Source of the DNA: an uncultured Gammaproteobacteria bacterium
GTDB taxonomy: Bacteria > Pseudomonadota > Gammaproteobacteria > Pseudomonadales > Pseudohongiellaceae
Reading direction: 5' to 3'
Length of the DNA: 7,035 nucleotides
NCBI GenBank assembly: GCA_903889815.1
Contig: CAISYX010000123.1
Span: forward strand, 1-7,035
Made by a program: the position numbers and the translations under genes. Shown in pieces: positions 6,012 to 7,035 of the stretch (positions are counted from its first letter, which is position 1; the number at the start of each line of letters is the position of its first letter). The notes beneath the pieces were generated by a model. It was not told the origin of the DNA. It did no database searches and saw only the letters and a list, made by a program, of their open reading frames with translations.

Positions 6012-7035
6012 ATGAGCCACTATATTCTTGCTTTCGATCAAGGCACCACCAGCAGCCGCGCCATTGTGTTTGACACCCATGGCAACCGTCTTGGCATGGG
6101 ACAGGAAGAATTTGCACAGCACTTCCCACAGGATGGTTGGGTAGAACATGAACCAGAAGATCTGTGGCAAAGTTCACTACGCAGCGCCAGACAGGCCCTT
6201 CAGCAAGCCGGACTCACTGCCGACGAACTGCTTGCCATTGGCATCACCAATCAACGCGAAACAACGCTGATCTGGAATCGTCAGACCGGAATTCCGCTCT
6301 ATCGCGCCATTGTCTGGCAAGACCGCCGCACCAGTGCTTTTTGCCTGTCAGTCAGCGAAACCCTCGCAGCCCATGGCCGCAGTGCAATCATCCAGAGCAA
6401 GACAGGCCTGTTGCTCGACGCCTATTTTTCCGCGAGCAAGATTCGCTGGATTCTGGACAACGTGCCGGGGGCACGCGAACAGGCAGAGCGTGGCGAGCTG
6501 GCGTTCGGCACCGTCGACACCTTTCTGCTGTGGCGGCTCACTGGAGGACGCAGTCATCGAACGGATGCGACGAATGCGTCACGCACGCTGCTGTTCAATA
6601 TTCACGAACAATGCTGGGACCAGGAACTGCTCGACTTGTTCGGAGTGCCGGCCAGCTTGCTGCCCGAGGTGCTCGACAGTGCGGCAGATTTCGGCATCAG
6701 CGACGCACAGATCCTTGGCGCAGCCGTGCCGATCACCGGCATTGCAGGCGATCAGCAGGCCGCCGCCTTCGGGCAGTGCTGTTTCGAACCAGGCATGGCC
6801 AAGAGTACCTATGGCACTGGCTGCTTTTTGTTGCTCAATACAGGCGACAAGGCCCTTTCGTCCACCAACCGACTGCTGAGCACCATTGCGTACAGGCTTG
6901 ACGGCAAGGTGACGTATGCGCTGGAGGGCAGCATCTTCATGGCGGGGGCCACCATGCAGTGGCTGCGTGACGGCCTGAAGTTGTACCACGATGCTGCCGA
7001 GACAGAGGCACTGGCGCTGCAATCCGACCAGAATA
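6012..7035 (+). CDS. glpK: Glycerol kinase (partial, C-terminus outside window)
   Basis: Cytoplasmic FGGY-family kinase that phosphorylates glycerol with ATP to sn-glycerol-3-phosphate, the substrate of the adjacent GlpD. 341 of about 500 residues are present; the frame is open to the window end. ATG 6012 gives MSHYILAFDQGTTSSRA, with the phosphate-loop motif at residues 9-16 (DQGTTSSR); a GTG immediately before (6009) is a possible alternative start. Glycerol-contacting residues by family comparison are R82-E83 in TNQRETT, Y138 in DAYFSASK and D247 in GIAGDQQAA. STYGTGCF (the FGGY nucleotide-binding region) and FMAGATMQWLRDGL are also present. No frameshift or missing key residue is seen. 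It diverges from glpD; no glpF or glpR lies between them, so those genes, if present, are elsewhere or beyond the right edge. Confidence 0.97.
   Translation, partial: MSHYILAFDQGTTSSRAIVFDTHGNRLGMGQEEFAQHFPQDGWVEHEPEDLWQSSLRSARQALQQAGLTADELLAIGITNQRETTLIWNRQTGIPLYRAIVWQDRRTSAFCLSVSETLAAHGRSAIIQSKTGLLLDAYFSASKIRWILDNVPGAREQAERGELAFGTVDTFLLWRLTGGRSHRTDATNASRTLLFNIHEQCWDQELLDLFGVPASLLPEVLDSAADFGISDAQILGAAVPITGIAGDQQAAAFGQCCFEPGMAKSTYGTGCFLLLNTGDKALSSTNRLLSTIAYRLDGKVTYALEGSIFMAGATMQWLRDGLKLYHDAAETEALALQSDQN

Noticed and set aside
5907..6170. N-terminal extension of GlpD by 88 residues
   Set aside because: Would overlap the first 53 codons of glpK on the other strand and has no GlpD similarity.
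6164..6901. 245-residue plus-strand ORF inside glpK
   Set aside because: The +1 frame of glpK, rich in Arg, His and Gln; glpK itself is continuous with all expected motifs.
6579..7022. 147-residue minus-strand ORF antisense to glpK
   Set aside because: Antisense shadow of well-identified glpK, with no features of its own.

Overview
The window reads as ordinary chromosomal DNA from a Gammaproteobacterium, fairly GC-rich by eye. The clues are a proteobacterial-type LeuS N-terminus, a GlpD/GlpK pair like those of Pseudomonas and E. coli, a gammaproteobacterial-style small CBS protein and several Sec-exported proteins. Genus cannot be fixed from the sequence. I see no tRNA, rRNA, CRISPR array, transposase or phage gene.

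Layout. (1) 1-133, minus: the first 44 codons of leuS, cut by the window edge. (2) 299-683, plus: a good sigma70-type promoter followed by a small membrane-anchored or secreted protein of unknown function, divergent from leuS. (3) 830-1219, plus: a 129-residue CBS-domain protein that stops early in its second CBS motif and is followed by a clear Rho-independent terminator (1248-1286). (4) 1285-1716, minus: a 143-residue exported protein of unknown function, convergent with the CBS gene; its stop codon lies partly inside the terminator T-tract. (5) 1879-4292, plus: the most notable locus, a large exported caspase/metacaspase-like protein. It has a signal peptide, a divergent N-terminal PPC-like domain, three further PPC modules and a C-terminal peptidase C14 domain with intact His/Cys dyad and an EF-hand-like loop. 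The gene is split by a one-base frame change at a run of six C (3172-3177). (6) 4419-5906, minus: complete glpD. (7) 6012-7035, plus: glpK, cut by the window end; glpD and glpK diverge from a 105-bp shared control region.

How the genes fit together. GlpK phosphorylates glycerol and GlpD oxidises the glycerol-3-phosphate to dihydroxyacetone phosphate, passing electrons to quinone; the divergent arrangement suggests co-regulation. The caspase-like protein and the unknown exported protein diverge from a 162-bp gap and both carry signal peptides. That makes a functional link possible, but nothing in the sequence proves it.

The main open question is the frame change. It could be a sequencing or assembly error, a recent inactivating deletion, a phase-variable C-tract or a recoding site. 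Everything downstream, including the protease residues, looks intact, which argues against an old pseudogene.
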